Shown: in pieces, positions 34,327 through 47,213 of the stretch | Layout: every line of letters begins with the position of its first letter | Numbering within the stretch: the first letter of the stretch is position 1 | NCBI GenBank assembly: GCA_932521025.1 | Contig: OW051470.1 | Location: 4,698,501-4,762,500 of the forward strand | DNA: 64,000 nucleotides | Source: Oscheius onirici | Lineage: Eukaryota; Nematoda; Chromadorea; Rhabditida; Rhabditidae | Reading direction: 5' to 3' | The notes under the pieces: model-generated | Databases searched by the model: none | The model's input: the letters and a program-made list of their open reading frames with translations, nothing else | Told to the model about the DNA's origin: nothing | Program-made: the position numbers and the translations under genes

Positions 34327-37300
34327 ATGGATTCCAACTATCAGACGCCGCAAAGGACCCCTCGATCAAGACGAAGAGCTGTTTCTCCCCAATCCGTCTA
34401 CCACTCTCCATATCAGGCAAGAGAACCAATTTTGTCAAAGAGTCCTATCCTTCTAGGTTCTGGAACTTACGCCTCAAATGGACGGCGCAGAAGACGTCAC
34501 GAAACGACTAGTTGAACAAGACGTTATTATCCAAGAGCTCAGAGGAACTGTCAAGGTATGTCTAATGATTCCTAGTATAATAATTTGCGTCAGGGCTTGC
34601 AAACAGCCATGTCCGAGAAATTAAACGACAGTATATTTGTGGAGACTTCCCAGAAGATTAGTTTGTCCGAGAGTCGAGTCCACAGGAGAGACGTGGAAAT
34701 GTTGAGAAACAAAATAGACGAGCAGAAGGAACAAGTCCGCTCGATCAGGAAGGAAAAGGACGATGAGAAACGAAGACGCATATCTCAGGTAAAAGTAGAC
34801 AAGCCATCATGAGATGAATATTTAGGCGATGGAACTGAGAAAAACTGAGGAAAAGGTGGCCGATCTGGAGGAGACGGTGGAGTACTATGAGAAGAAAATA
34901 GGCGATTTGGAGAGGAAAATCGAAGAACAAGCGGATGAGAATCGGACTTTACAAAATGCCCTTTCGGAAGCTAACAGAAAGAAGGAAAGTGCCGAAGAGA
35001 GGCTACGACAGGAAAAGGTGAAAGTGACTGAGCTGAAGGCTAAGATGGACAAGCTGACAGTTTCTCTGGAGGACAGTAGGAAACGGGAACTGGAGCTAAA
35101 TGTTCAGTTGGACAGTCAAAAAGAGGTGAGTAGATTCTTGTTTTAAATTGCTCTCCTTACTTACAAAAACACACAATCGAATCGACCATCTCATTTTAGG
35201 CCAGAAGAAGCGCCGAACAAGCTCTGGACCTGTTCCGGAACACGGAAAAGAACCAGGTCCTGAGTGAAATTCAGCATATTACGACCCAATTGATCACTAT
35301 TCCTCAAGTCAAGATTCCTGACGTGAGTATTGATTGTTGCCTATATTAATAAAATCGATTGTAGATGCCAGCAATCGAACAGTTGGGTGCACTGAAGAAC
35401 ACGATCGAGTTCAAGAACAAAGAAATCGCAGAGCTGAAGGAACGCGAACAGGACTTGCAACAGGTGGGTAGGCTGTTATCTCTTATCGTTTGAATTTGGC
35501 GGGTAGAACAACATTCAAACTTTCAGCATCTTGAGGAAGAGAAGAACAAACGCTCATCGGCTGAAAAGGAGATTGGCTCTCTGAAAAAGGATCTCCTGGA
35601 TTCGGAGGACACTAAGATCTCCACTACTCTACTCCTAGAGACTGATAAGCTGAAAGAACAAAAGGCTGAAATCCGCTGTGAGCTGATCAAACAACAGAAG
35701 GAGAACAAGAAGCTTTTGGAAAAGATGGAACAGGTTGGAATCCGTTCTAGTCTGAATAACTCTTTGCAGATGGAGACTAATTCGTCGGTCAAAGAGGATT
35801 TGTCTTTGAAGGCGGCAGAAGTACAATCTTTGAAAATTGACAAGACTCTTCTCAATGAGAAGGTCTCTACTCTCACTGTACAAATCTCTGAACTCGAAGA
35901 GAAACTTCGCAAGAAGCAGGAAGAGTATGAGGAAGCTGTTGATGACAAGGAGGAGAAGAGTCAGTTGAAAAAGATCCGAGACAATCTCCAAGACTCGAAC
36001 ACGGAGCTGAGAAAACTTGTGATAAACTTGGACGAACAGTGCGAAAAGTACAGAGTAAGATAGTTTAAGGTTATTTAACAAAGTACAATTTAGGAGAAGA
36101 GGAATAGGGCCGAAAGTAACCTGAAACAGATCCAGGAAGAGTTGAGAGACAAACTTCGGGAGAAAGAACGAGAGAATGAAGGAGTTCGTGCTTCGGAGGC
36201 AGAAGTCTCTCAGCTGAAAACAGAAAACGAGAGACTCGAGAACAAGATCAGTTATCTGAAGGAAGAGCTCCAGGATTGCCACAGTGATTATCGCGAGGAA
36301 CTGGCTCGAATGGCCAGAGAGATCAGTGAGTCGAAGAGGAAGGCCAGAGATGCTAGCGAACAAGGAGACCACGCTATTGTGAGTTAAAGACTCTTTAAAA
36401 ACAAATTTGTGTTTAGCTCATTTCTGATCTGAAGAAACAGCTGGCTCAAAGGGAGACAGATGCCAAGAGCAATAAGAGACGTATTGACGAGCTCAAACAG
36501 GACAACGAAAAGCTTCAAGTTCAGGTAATAAATGGATAAGACAAAAAACGAAATAACTTAGGTGACAAAGGTTCTCGAGAGCCAGAAGCTTATCACCGAA
36601 GAGAACATCAATCTTCGCAAAGCTCTGGCCGAAGCCATCTACAAGGGAGAAAAACACAAGCAGGATCTGGAGGAACAGAAGGAAATCTCCAAGGATTTCG
36701 CTGAGAAAGTTGGAGAATACGAAGAAAAACTGGGAAAGTTGACGGACGAAGTGAATGATTTGGAAGATGCTGTTGATGAGAAGGACGGACTCATCTCGTA
36801 TCTCCAGTCACAAATCAATGTCAAACAAATGCCCAAAGTGGGTCGTCGCAGTACACTTCTCAAAACGATCAGCGATGTCAGTCTCGCATCTGTAAGTTCA
36901 TTCTTTCTCAATTAACACGAAGCTCTTTTTAGACTACGGTAGAATCGGTCGAGGCTGCGGACATGGAAGAAGTGATGGAGCTCGAGAATCAACTCTGTAA
37001 ACTGCGGAAAGAAAGAGATGAAAAGAAGCTGAGTGAGTAGTCACCACATTCTCCTGTATAAATCTATTCAGTGCTAACAGAACGTCGAAATACTCCTCCG
37101 ACCATTGAGCCATTCAAAGCCCCTCTGGCTCCAATTAGAGAGATTCAAAATGTTCAGGACAACCGACAATTCGTGTCAAAAATGAAAGGGACAATGCGAC
37201 ATGACATTCCACACAAGTAAGCAAAAGTTCTTATATAGTATCGCATATTTCAGATGGAAAGACCTTCGCAACATCGGAATCTTCAGTCTGAAATGTGCCG

Positions 37301-39073
37301 TCTGTTTTGTCGGAATTCCTTCCTTCTACAAAGCCCGTCGTTGTAGCCATTGTGGCGTAATGGTCCATCTCCAATGCTCTCGAAGAGTCGTCAACACTTG
37401 TGGTCTTCCTGACGAATGTGCCAACTTCTACCTCGAATCTCACACGGCCCCTGTCGGAAGAATGAACGGTTGGATCCGAATCTTCAGAGACGACACGGAT
37501 TCTCGCTCTTGGGACTCTTGTTGGGGTCTGATGGACGACAAATCTATCAGTTTCTACGACAAGGAAAGCGTCGAAGGAGATCTATCAAAGCCGTTTTTGA
37601 AAGTAGATCTACACAATGAGAATTTCTTAGTTCGTGCTGGATCGGCAGCTCCATCAAATGCCGACGCATGTACTCAAGCAGCCAGCATAATTCAGTTGAA
37701 ACTATCCAAGTAAGAATCCAGTCAACATCTTAGTAAAATATTTTCAGAATGTCCATCTACATTTTGGCTCCTTCAATACAATCGGCGAAGAGGTGGACAG
37801 AGGCTCTTCAAGCTGCTCAAACTAAGAGAATGATGCTCACCCGGAAGCCGAGTTCCTTCTCGGAACAGTCCTGTCTATTGACTCTGAACTCCCCGAACAA
37901 TCTGACAGTTCACACAACGGCCATGATCGAAGACTGTCTTCTGATCGGAGCCAAGGCCGGTCTCTTCTTCACTCATGTCAGCTCACCCAGGATGCCTGTC
38001 CGAATCGGAGGAGTAGACTCGGTTCTCTGTGTAAGTCTTGGAAACTGTCACTTTCAAATCTTTTTCAGATGGAAGTCATGCCCGATATCAACACCGTTGC
38101 TCTCATTACGGGTCAACAGAAACATCTCACTGTCATCCCGCTATCCAATCTGAAGAATCAACTCAGTTCTGTTCAACCGTCTGTTCGATTGGACGTCATT
38201 GCCAATCTTTCCCATCTCCATCTTCTAGCCTACCATCAACAGGACGGACACAAGTATCTCTTAGTCGCCGACGCTGTCAAATTGCACTGTCTGAGGTACA
38301 ACAGCAACAGAGACGTCTTCGTTCTCTTCCACGTAAGCCTGATTCCCGAATTTTTTAAGTCTCATTTAGTCGATTGAAACGAGTGAGCCTCCGATGTGTC
38401 TGCAGTCTACGCCTAACGGATTCTACTTTGGAGCCGACAGTTTCTATCGACTTGACTTCAGCTCTGGCCAGCCTCGAGCAATTCCTTTGGCTCCAGCTCA
38501 CGTAGCGGACTATCCCATTGCCATTTTGAACATTGGAGAGGATGAACTTCTTCTGGCCTATCAGAGTTAGTGTCCCAAACATATATGTCAATATATTTTT
38601 AGACTACGGAATTTTTGTGAATTCCTGTGGAGATAGAACGAGAGAACAGGTAGTCGAGTGGGAACAGATGCCGATGGAATTCGTCTACACAGCACCCTTC
38701 CTATATGTAATTCACTATGACTCGATTGAAATCATGCAAGTCGCCGAAAACTTGGGCCAGAAGCCTTGCAAGTGAGTCTATCAAATGAACGTCGAATAAT
38801 TTGATTTGCAGAACAATTCTTGAGGAGAGGGAAGTCTTCACCTGTCAGAATGCTCATATTGTTGGGAGTCGTCCGAATGGAGATATTTACGTGTCCATTT
38901 CTAGCAAACAGTCGACAGAGGTTTGTCTTTCATAGTTACAGAACAAACTGATCCATTTACAGCTGCACAAATTCAACGCCACAGCTCAAAAACGGACGAT
39001 GAAGAGACGTGGAATCTCGTTGTCTCATTTTGCTTCAGCCTCGGCAAAACAGTCCAAGATGACATCGTCTTAA
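34327..39073 (+). CDS. Citron-like protein without a kinase domain (coiled coil, C1, PH, CNH)
   Basis: Rho-effector scaffold of the cytokinetic midbody in other animals. Start MDSNYQTPQRTPRSRRRAVS, then a very long coiled coil from about residue 40 to 850. A C1 zinc finger follows with His/Cys ligands (LKCAVCFVGIPSFYKARRC, SHCGVMVHLQC). Next is a PH domain (GRMNGWIRIFRDDTDSRSW to SAKRWTEALQAAQ). The C-terminal citron-homology (CNH) domain includes MIEDCLLIGAKAGLFFTHV, DGHKYLLVADAVKLHCLRYN and FYFGADSFYRLDF. It ends with a basic tail, KQSKMTSS-stop. The order is that of citron/sticky from the coiled coil onward. No Ser/Thr kinase exons exist upstream: the next gene starts 435 bp away in the opposite direction. 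Intron 1 (34417-34456) has a GC donor (GCAAGAG). About 20 introns are mostly 36-50 nt. Confidence 0.88.
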
Positions 39074-39144
39074 ATCTTCTTCTCAAGTCAAATTAGCACA
39101 TAAATTGTCAAATTGATGAATGAAGTGTTCTCAAACTAGTCTTT

Positions 39145-39150
39145 TATAAA
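39145..39150 (+). promoter_or_regulatory. TATA-like box
   Basis: TATAAA lies 48 bp upstream of the start codon of the three-finger protein gene and 72 bp after the citron stop codon. The position suits a short-leader promoter. Not proven. Confidence 0.3.
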
Positions 39151-39197
39151 GGGCGAACAAGAATCATTAGCGCACCTGGTCTCTTCCGGTCTATTCA

Positions 39198-39769
39198 ATG
39201 CGGCTCCTGCTCTTGACCACTCTCGTTTTGGCCGTTGTCTCTGACGAGACTGATGTCGAGGTAGACATCAGGTTTCATTCAAAAGATCAATTAGATTGTC
39301 TCTCTGGACGAACAGTTTCAATGTAACTTTTGTCTACATTCGCGAAAGAAGAAAGATCAGGCCGACGAAACAAATCAAAATCCAGACTGCATGAATCATC
39401 TAAAGTTTGGTTCTCGAACAGACCTCAGAAGAGTCTGTACAAGTGTTGAAAAGTATTGTATTGTCAGTTTGCTTACATTTAAAGAAAACGCTCCATTTCA
39501 GTCCACAGTAACCAATCTCAACGGGTTTTTTGTTCAAGTCGAAAGAGACTGTTCAGAAGAGTGCAGCGAAGGTTAGTCGACATTATTATATTATATCTGT
39601 TTCAGGTTGCTCGGAACATGGCTACGGTTTGTTCTATACGGAATGCACTCGTTGCTGTGGAGAAACTCTTTGCAATGAATGGGACGGAAAGGACTACTAC
39701 ATGCCGAACGGGGTTTCATTCCTTCCTCCGCTCTTCTTTTGTTCTTTCCTCACTCTTTCTCTTCAATAA
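39198..39769 (+). CDS. Three-finger (Ly6-like) protein, predicted GPI-anchored
   Basis: Four exons with short introns. Signal peptide MRLLLLTTLVLAVVSDE; a cysteine-rich domain (FQCNFCLHSRKKKD, DLRRVCTSVEKYCI, RDCSEECSEGCSEHGYG) ending in TRCCGETLCNEWDG, i.e. the CC-x(4)-CN ending of three-finger folds; then a hydrophobic C-terminal tail (FLPPLFFCSFLTLSLQ-stop) expected to be exchanged for a GPI anchor. The TAA stop is embedded in AATAAAC, so the stop codon and a polyadenylation-like signal overlap. A second family member without the tail is at 864-1208. Role unknown; relatives modulate receptors or ion channels. Confidence 0.7.
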
Positions 39770-40392
39770 ACATGGAGCTGTATCAGTGTCGTTTTGCCTG
39801 GTGAGGAGCATCGATCTTTCTCTTGATAAGACTCCTGTTGTCATTCGTGTTTCCTTTTCTTGTACTACGTTTAGTCAAAGAAACCATTCACCTCGTTTAC
39901 AATCCTTCCCATTCGTGTGAATCACGGCCCTGTTCCGCACCAAAAGAACCGTGCTTTCTGTAACAGCTGTTTTGTGGAAATCTGAAATCCATTTTGAGAA
40001 ATTATTTAGGTTTCTATAAATCTGTTAAAAAACTTAGTTGAATTCCAAGAGGATTAGTCATAGGTCTGGCTGACTGGGAGCCGTTGATAAGGGCAAAAAA
40101 AGAGCCGTTCTTCTTCTTTTACTATCTGCCTCCATTTTCCTGCTGTTCAGATTAGAAGAACTTTACGAATCATACATCTAGCCTCTCTCGTTTCTCTTGC
40201 CCCTTTAGAGTACTCTTCCTAACGATACTACGATGTGTTGACATTGTGGTTATCTGGGTTAGATGATTCATAAGAAACGTCATTTCGCCCAGAACTACAT
40301 TTCAGTTACAGCTTTTTTGAGTCGTTTTTCCGCTCGCATTTGACTCACACGTGACTGTTGCAGAACTCGTTTTCCAGTGATAAAGGGCCATA
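39770..40392. other. Intergenic region, no gene seen
   Basis: A 620-bp spacer between two plus-strand genes. Short T-rich tracts and no open frame with splice logic. It presumably contains the promoter of the CRIB-domain gene. Confidence 0.4.
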
Positions 40393-42230
40393 ATGCCAGC
40401 AGCCCCGACAGCACCACCCAGAAAACGGAAAGAGCTCACGAAACAGGATATTTCCGAGCCATACGACTTTGTGTAAGTTTATCCTTTAAACTCAATAGAA
40501 GAAGATTTAGACACTGTGCTCATGTGGGACTGGATTTCAAGTCGGAAGATGTGAGGCATGCTATTAAACCGTTAGCTGTAGGTGGAAGACAGACCTCCTC
40601 ACAGTCTGATCACGTTTATGAAGCAGTGAATAGACAACAAGAGACACCGATTTTGGTAGCAGGGTCTCAAAGAGACGAGCTGTCTCCGCCCATTGTGAGT
40701 TGCCTTACAACTTTTGTTCCTAAAACGTTCTGTAATACCAGAGACAGTAAAATTACAGGAGTTGGCCCCAGAATACTCGAGTTCAAAGGCGACCAATAGT
40801 TCTCTTTCTAAACCACTTCCAGTTCCTCCTACTGGTCGAGAAGAAGTAGTAGATTACATCAACCGACCCTCTCAACATGTTTATCAAAATCTAGGAACAG
40901 AGTAAGTCCTACGATTCTTCTTCAAAATGTGTTTGAAGAAAGCCTCGTCCCAGCAAGAAAAAGAATCCTCCTCCACCGCCACCTCAAGCAGTTAAACCAA
41001 AGATGGATACTGTGCAAACGCCAGAAGAAGAACCAGCTGTTGTGCTCAGAAAAGCCAGTCGAGACCAAAAAACTATCGAGATTCCTCCCGAGGAGATGAG
41101 TCGGATTGACACTCCAAAAAGAGTGGAAGCTGCTCCGGTTTCCGTTGTCATTGAAAGGCCAGGAATGCTCGGAGAAATGACTCTGGGACTCGATGAAGTT
41201 ATACCCTTAACAACGGGAATCGCTTCGTCCAAGTACAGATCGCCATCTATGTTGACTCCAGAGAAACCGAAAGGTATTTCGATAAGTTAAAATTTTTTAT
41301 AAAGCACTTCAGAAATGGCAGTCGACGTGCCTACACCTTTGCGCACACCAGAGCCAATAAAAGTAGAACAGCAACGAAAGACAAAGGGACATCTGGTCAA
41401 AGGTATAAATAGTTATTCACGTCGGAGACACTCCATTTAGAAGCGGCAGTGGACGTCCCTCCAACCATTTCGGCTGAACCTCAGAAGATCATCCTTCCGG
41501 AACCTATCCCAGTTGAACAAAAGAGACCAGCTCCAACTCCGCCAGCCATGACTCTTAATGAGCCTCAAGAACCGGCGGCTCGTCCGACATTTGTTCCCGT
41601 AACCGTAGCTAGAGCCAATCCTCAGCTCAAAAATGTTATTTCGGAATTGAGAACAAAACAATCGAAAGACGAGATTGCCGAAGAGGATGAAGATCATGAA
41701 TACGTCACTGTCACTGGACTGAGAATGATTCAAGGAAACAGTGGTAACGAGGTTGTGCCCGAATCTGGACAGGATAGACAATCTGTTCTAAATACGGAAT
41801 ATGTGAAGCTGGGGAAAACTGAACCAAGCGAGAAAGAGAAGGAACTTTCTGGCCAACATAAATCTGTTTCTTTTTCTCTAGCTAACCCTGCAACAGCGTC
41901 CAAGGAAAATGAAATGAAAGTGAAAGATACAAGCTTGACACCTGGATCAGCTGAGCCAACACCAAAGAAACAATTCGTGAAAAAGGAATCCAAGAAAGGA
42001 CAATCTTCTCTCAACAAAACCGACTCACAAGAAGACAAATTGGCACCGGTTCCTGTTCCGAAGCCGAGAAAAACAGTGACTGTCAATTCTTTAAACAAAG
42101 TTAAACGTTGTGTTCATTTCAGGCGTCCTCTAAACACGAAGAAGATGATGAGAACAAGGCGAAAGAAACTTCGGATGATGGAGTTGACACGGGATACAGC
42201 GAAGAAGAGACGGAAGTTATCAGATTGTAA
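40393..42230 (+). CDS. CRIB-domain (Cdc42/Rac-binding) proline-rich adaptor
   Basis: Start MPAAPTAPPRKRKELTKQ. Residues about 20-36 read ISEPYDFVHCAHVGLDF across the first intron and match the CRIB consensus ISxPxxFxHxxHVG, which binds GTP-loaded Cdc42/Rac. The rest of the protein (about 500 residues) is low-complexity and proline-rich (PRPSKKKNPPPPPPQAVKPK, RPAPTPPAM, VPVPKPRKT), offering SH3 ligands. It has an acidic tyrosine motif (DEDHEYVTVTGLRM) and ends GVDTGYSEEETEVIRL-stop. It has no kinase, WH1 or VCA segment, so it is neither PAK nor WASP; a Borg/CDC42EP-like or adaptor role is inference. The last intron is either 23 or 46 nt. It converges on the UDP-glucose pyrophosphorylase gene with 125 bp between stops. 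Confidence 0.75.
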
Positions 42231-42354
42231 AAAGTGGAAGGCACTTTATTATACTCTTTCATAAAACAATTTCACATAAAAATTAGAAGAAAAGACTAAA
42301 CATTGTATCTGTACACCGTAGGTAATTGGCAATTATTGGTAGTTCTTCTCTCTT

Positions 42355-44034
<1,680 letters not shown>

Positions 44035-44203
44035 CTTGGTCGATGTCTTCCATTCCTCGGAACTCTAAAAGACCAATCTTTGGGGTTTATCAGTCGTCGC
44101 CTAGATAACATTTTCAACATCGGACACATGTGACGGCACATTTGAAACAACAAATCTTTTGTTTGTGGGGCAAAGTTTATTTGGCAGACTGATGAAAATT
44201 TTC

Positions 44204-44911
44204 TCACTTCAAAGAACAGTTCAAAACCTCTGCCGGATTGACGCTAACAACTGTATACCCGTTTTCTTTCGAAAGGACATAAACCTCACGCTTATCTGCC
44301 CTTTGTGAACAGACCACACCATTCCAGATAGCGATAATGACCTCTACTCGGCCGTTCCCAGTCAAAACAAGAAAAAGAAACTTATCATTTTTGCAGGAAA
44401 GGGACACGTGTATGACTGTTGGCAATTTCAGAGGAACGCTTTTATAAACGATGTGAATCACGGCTGATGTAGGGAATAGATCAGGTGATCTCAGTCTTTT
44501 GGAAACTCACTTTAGGCATGTTGAAAAGGGGACAGGCTATAAATGGGAGAGAGAAAGTTGTCTCTAGTGATATCGAGCGCGAATGGCTACTCTCTTGAAA
44601 ACATTTGATAACGACGATGTTGTTTGTATTGACACCCCTACAGAATCGATACCTTGGCACTTTTGTCCTCGTCGAAGGACATGAGACGAATAATCGGCTG
44701 TGGTGGCATTCTGGAGATCGAGATGAAAGAAGGAACAAGAAAGAGAAGCCCGAGAGAATGGACCGGTTGGTTGGGAGATATTTGGAACAACAGGTGGTTT
44801 GTTATGGATAGTTCCTAACAATGGAATCCTAAAACTTACAGGAGGAGGACAAATGCTAGTGAGACGAAGACGAGCCTCTTTCGCTGCAGTTGCTGCCGCT
44901 GCCGAGCTCAT
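44204..44911 (-). CDS. Unknown protein
   Basis: Exon 1 (from ATG 44911) reads MSSAAAATAAKEARLRLTSI then CPPP and stays open through PTGPFSRASLSCSFFHLDLQ and DYSSHVLRRGQKCQ; it then splices in phase 1 to an exon starting VIHIVYKSVPLKLPTVIHVS, which continues FLFLVLTGNGRVEVIIAIWN and ends VSVNPAEVLNCSLK-stop. The second exon is strongly beta-strand-like. The intervening intron (about 180 nt) contains an alternative ATG-donor pair. No family recognised. Tandem with, and upstream of, the UDP-glucose pyrophosphorylase gene on the same strand. Confidence 0.4.
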
Positions 44912-45519
44912 AGTTGCGAGAATGATAAGGTCGTTCGGGCCGATCAGAAACTGTGGTCTCTAGCACGTGTCCTAACCCCTCGAACTTAGATATTTGCGCA
45001 CTACTTTCGATTAGATATCTTACTGGTTACTACTGTTAGAAGAAAGAGAAAACCCACTGGAGGCTCGAGAATAGCGGTAGATTTTCTGCGAGAAATGATG
45101 TGATGGCCAGCGGCTAGCATTTTTGAAGTATGGAAAGCATGTTTTGTCACAGTCCCTTATATATCTTGACTACGCGAACTGTAACATCCATGAACCCCCG
45201 CATCCAAAAAAGGAACGTACCAGATCATCATACATGGTGCTCAGAAAACTGGGAGGAGAGACCGACCGCTTCGGAAGCATTTTCTCTTAGCTACTATGAC
45301 GATGCCAGCTGGCAGCAAATAAACAGCCGAAGCGAGAATCAACGCAGGAATCCACGAAATCGGTCGCGACCACGCGAGAAGTCGGTCTTTACCAATGCTG
45401 GCGAACTATGTAGGCGCGCACAATACAGGCTAGAAATGAAATGTGCTTGAACGTGGGCACAAAGAATGACAGGAATTGGGATGATGATTATATAGAAGGG
45501 CGTCTGGGTTGGAAAAGGG

Positions 45520-45918
45520 TTAAGCATTCAACAGCTTCTGGTACACAAGTTTCACACTATTTGGATAGCTGATGTGCTGGATCCGATTGGATTGTTTAAA
45601 AGGATATATCAATGAGATTTTGGGAAAAGCAGTTAACGGAGCTTGGAGCACCCGAAATGGGTTTATATGGGTAGACGTTTTGAGGAATTTGCGTGGTGCC
45701 GACAAACAGAGCCTTATAACAGTAGCGGACCGCCTACACTTTCGACTGATTCTCACGAAAGACGTCAGTGTACAAATAGTTTACATACATCGCGACCATC
45801 CTTCCGCTAACTGTCTAAGTCAATAAACGTAGAGCAAGGAACAGAGGTTGATCAAACTCACTTTGCTTGCAGAGGCCAGATTGGTACCGCTGCTGTTGCT
45901 CGGCTTCCGAATGGACAT
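45520..45918 (-). CDS. Possible small protein of unknown function
   Basis: ATG 45918-45916 gives MSIRKPSNSSGTNLASASK followed by a strong donor (GTGAGT). An acceptor (TGACTTAG) leads to TVSGRMVAMYVNYLYTD; a further 30-nt intron would lead to AVRYCYKALFVGTTQIPQN and VYPYKPISGAPSS, and a last one to HISYPNSVKLVYQKLLNA-stop. All junctions keep frame, but two introns have poor donors. About 85 residues, no family recognised. It might be non-coding. Confidence 0.3.
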
Positions 45919-46691
45919 TTCTTCCTGAAGAAGTAGATCTAAACATGGGCTTGATTGACATTCCCAGGCAAGCATCGTCGCAAAAGAACCTTGGATTATT
46001 TTCGTGCGAAACCTAATATTTGAGCATAGTGCCTAATTTAGGTTTTTTAACCGTAATTGACTTCGAAACAATTGATAAAAAGAACAAACGAGTTCAGAAT
46101 AGGAACGAGCAGCACTGCGTTGGTCAACAACGAGAGTGCATCGATTTCTCGTCTATTTGGTGCTCAGAGCTCTCTTCCATAGTTAGCTCTCTACATAAGC
46201 AGTCAGAAGAGACAGAAACACTGTTTTAAAGAAATATGCAAAGAGAGTCTTTGAAAGAATCGAATTGGAGGGATCGGAGAGGGTCCCTTGGAGTAAGCAA
46301 GGATTACACTGGACAATTGGTCGGCTGTAGCCACGTACACAAAGTGAAACTTTTAGCAGAAAGAAACTCTCAAAATAATATGTTTGTTATTGGTGGGTTT
46401 CCCAGAAAGGGCTATAAAATGGAGAGGGACTGGGTTGTAAACAGTAGGTTATCAGTAGCCGGCCCCGACCCCTGAGTTGCTCTTATTCTTTTTCTCTCTC
46501 AAATATCAACAGATGGAGGAGATGCTCAAAATCATGACTGGGCCTTCATCGCCGAACATTTGCATAAATGTCTAGCTGTCATCGGTCGACCCATGTCAGT
46601 TCAAAGACAATTTATCTTTTCGGCGCAGGCTGAATGTTCCGAACACTGATCGTTCTCCTCCTTTTTGGACTCGTTTATACATTTTTGCTGA
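45919..46691. other. Intergenic region, no gene seen
   Basis: About 770 bp between a minus-strand orphan and the dynein light chain-like gene. Short open frames only. A TATAAA lies near 46416. Nothing else is supported. Confidence 0.35.
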
Positions 46692-47034
46692 ATGACGATG
46701 CAGGCAAGAAGCACCCAAAACTCGTTACTTTCTTCAGGACCAGTTGCCGCGTCTCCCAGGAAATCTGAAGGACCTTGTGCCGATGAAAGACTCCGCAAGC
46801 TAATGCACCAAGTGAGCAGCTTTCTCTTAATTCTCGAAATCCCCTTATTTCCAGGGAATGACGGACAGTACGAGTGACTCTAAGCGTGGAATTTCTACAG
46901 TAGTAACTGAAGCAGTCGGTGGCAGTTGGTCCGTGATCTGTGCCGAATGCAACTTCTCCTATCTGGCTCATTCAACCCAGTTCTGTGTTCATTCGCGCTA
47001 TCAGATAACCTGTCTTCTATACCGAGACGACTAG
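46692..47034 (+). CDS. LC8/DYNLL-like dynein light chain, divergent
   Basis: Two exons joined by a 43-nt intron with good GTGAGC and TTTCCAG sites. About 99 residues: a disordered start (MTMQARSTQNSLLSSGPVAA), a helix (DERLRKLMHQGMTDSTSDSK, then RGISTVVTEA), and the beta core GGSWSVICAECNFSYLAHST then QFCVHSRYQITCLLYRDD-stop. The core follows the LC8 pattern W-x-C-I-V-G-x-N-F-G-S-x-V-T-H-E ... LLF. LC8 proteins dimerise and bind short TQT-type peptides in dynein and many partners. The match is to the pattern only and several conserved positions differ, so a specialised paralog is likely. Confidence 0.5.
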
Positions 47035-47213
47035 ACCGCATAAATGTTTGTTTGTCCGACTCGAACGGAAAGAGTGTAATGTTTTGAAGGTGGTTGTCAT
47101 CCATGAGGGATCAGTCGAAAAGGCAATGGCCAAAAAGTTGGGTCGATGACAATCTCACCTTATTTTGGTAGATATTATCGCCCTCCGCTTCCCTTTATGT
47201 TAATGTCACGGTC

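Noticed and set aside
35635-36372. 245-codon minus-strand frame rich in Leu/Phe, looking like a membrane protein
   Set aside because: Antisense of the citron coiled coil: Glu/Lys codons read backwards give Leu/Phe/Ser.
45130-45450. 106-codon plus-strand frame
   Set aside because: No splice sites, no domain, low-complexity polar composition.
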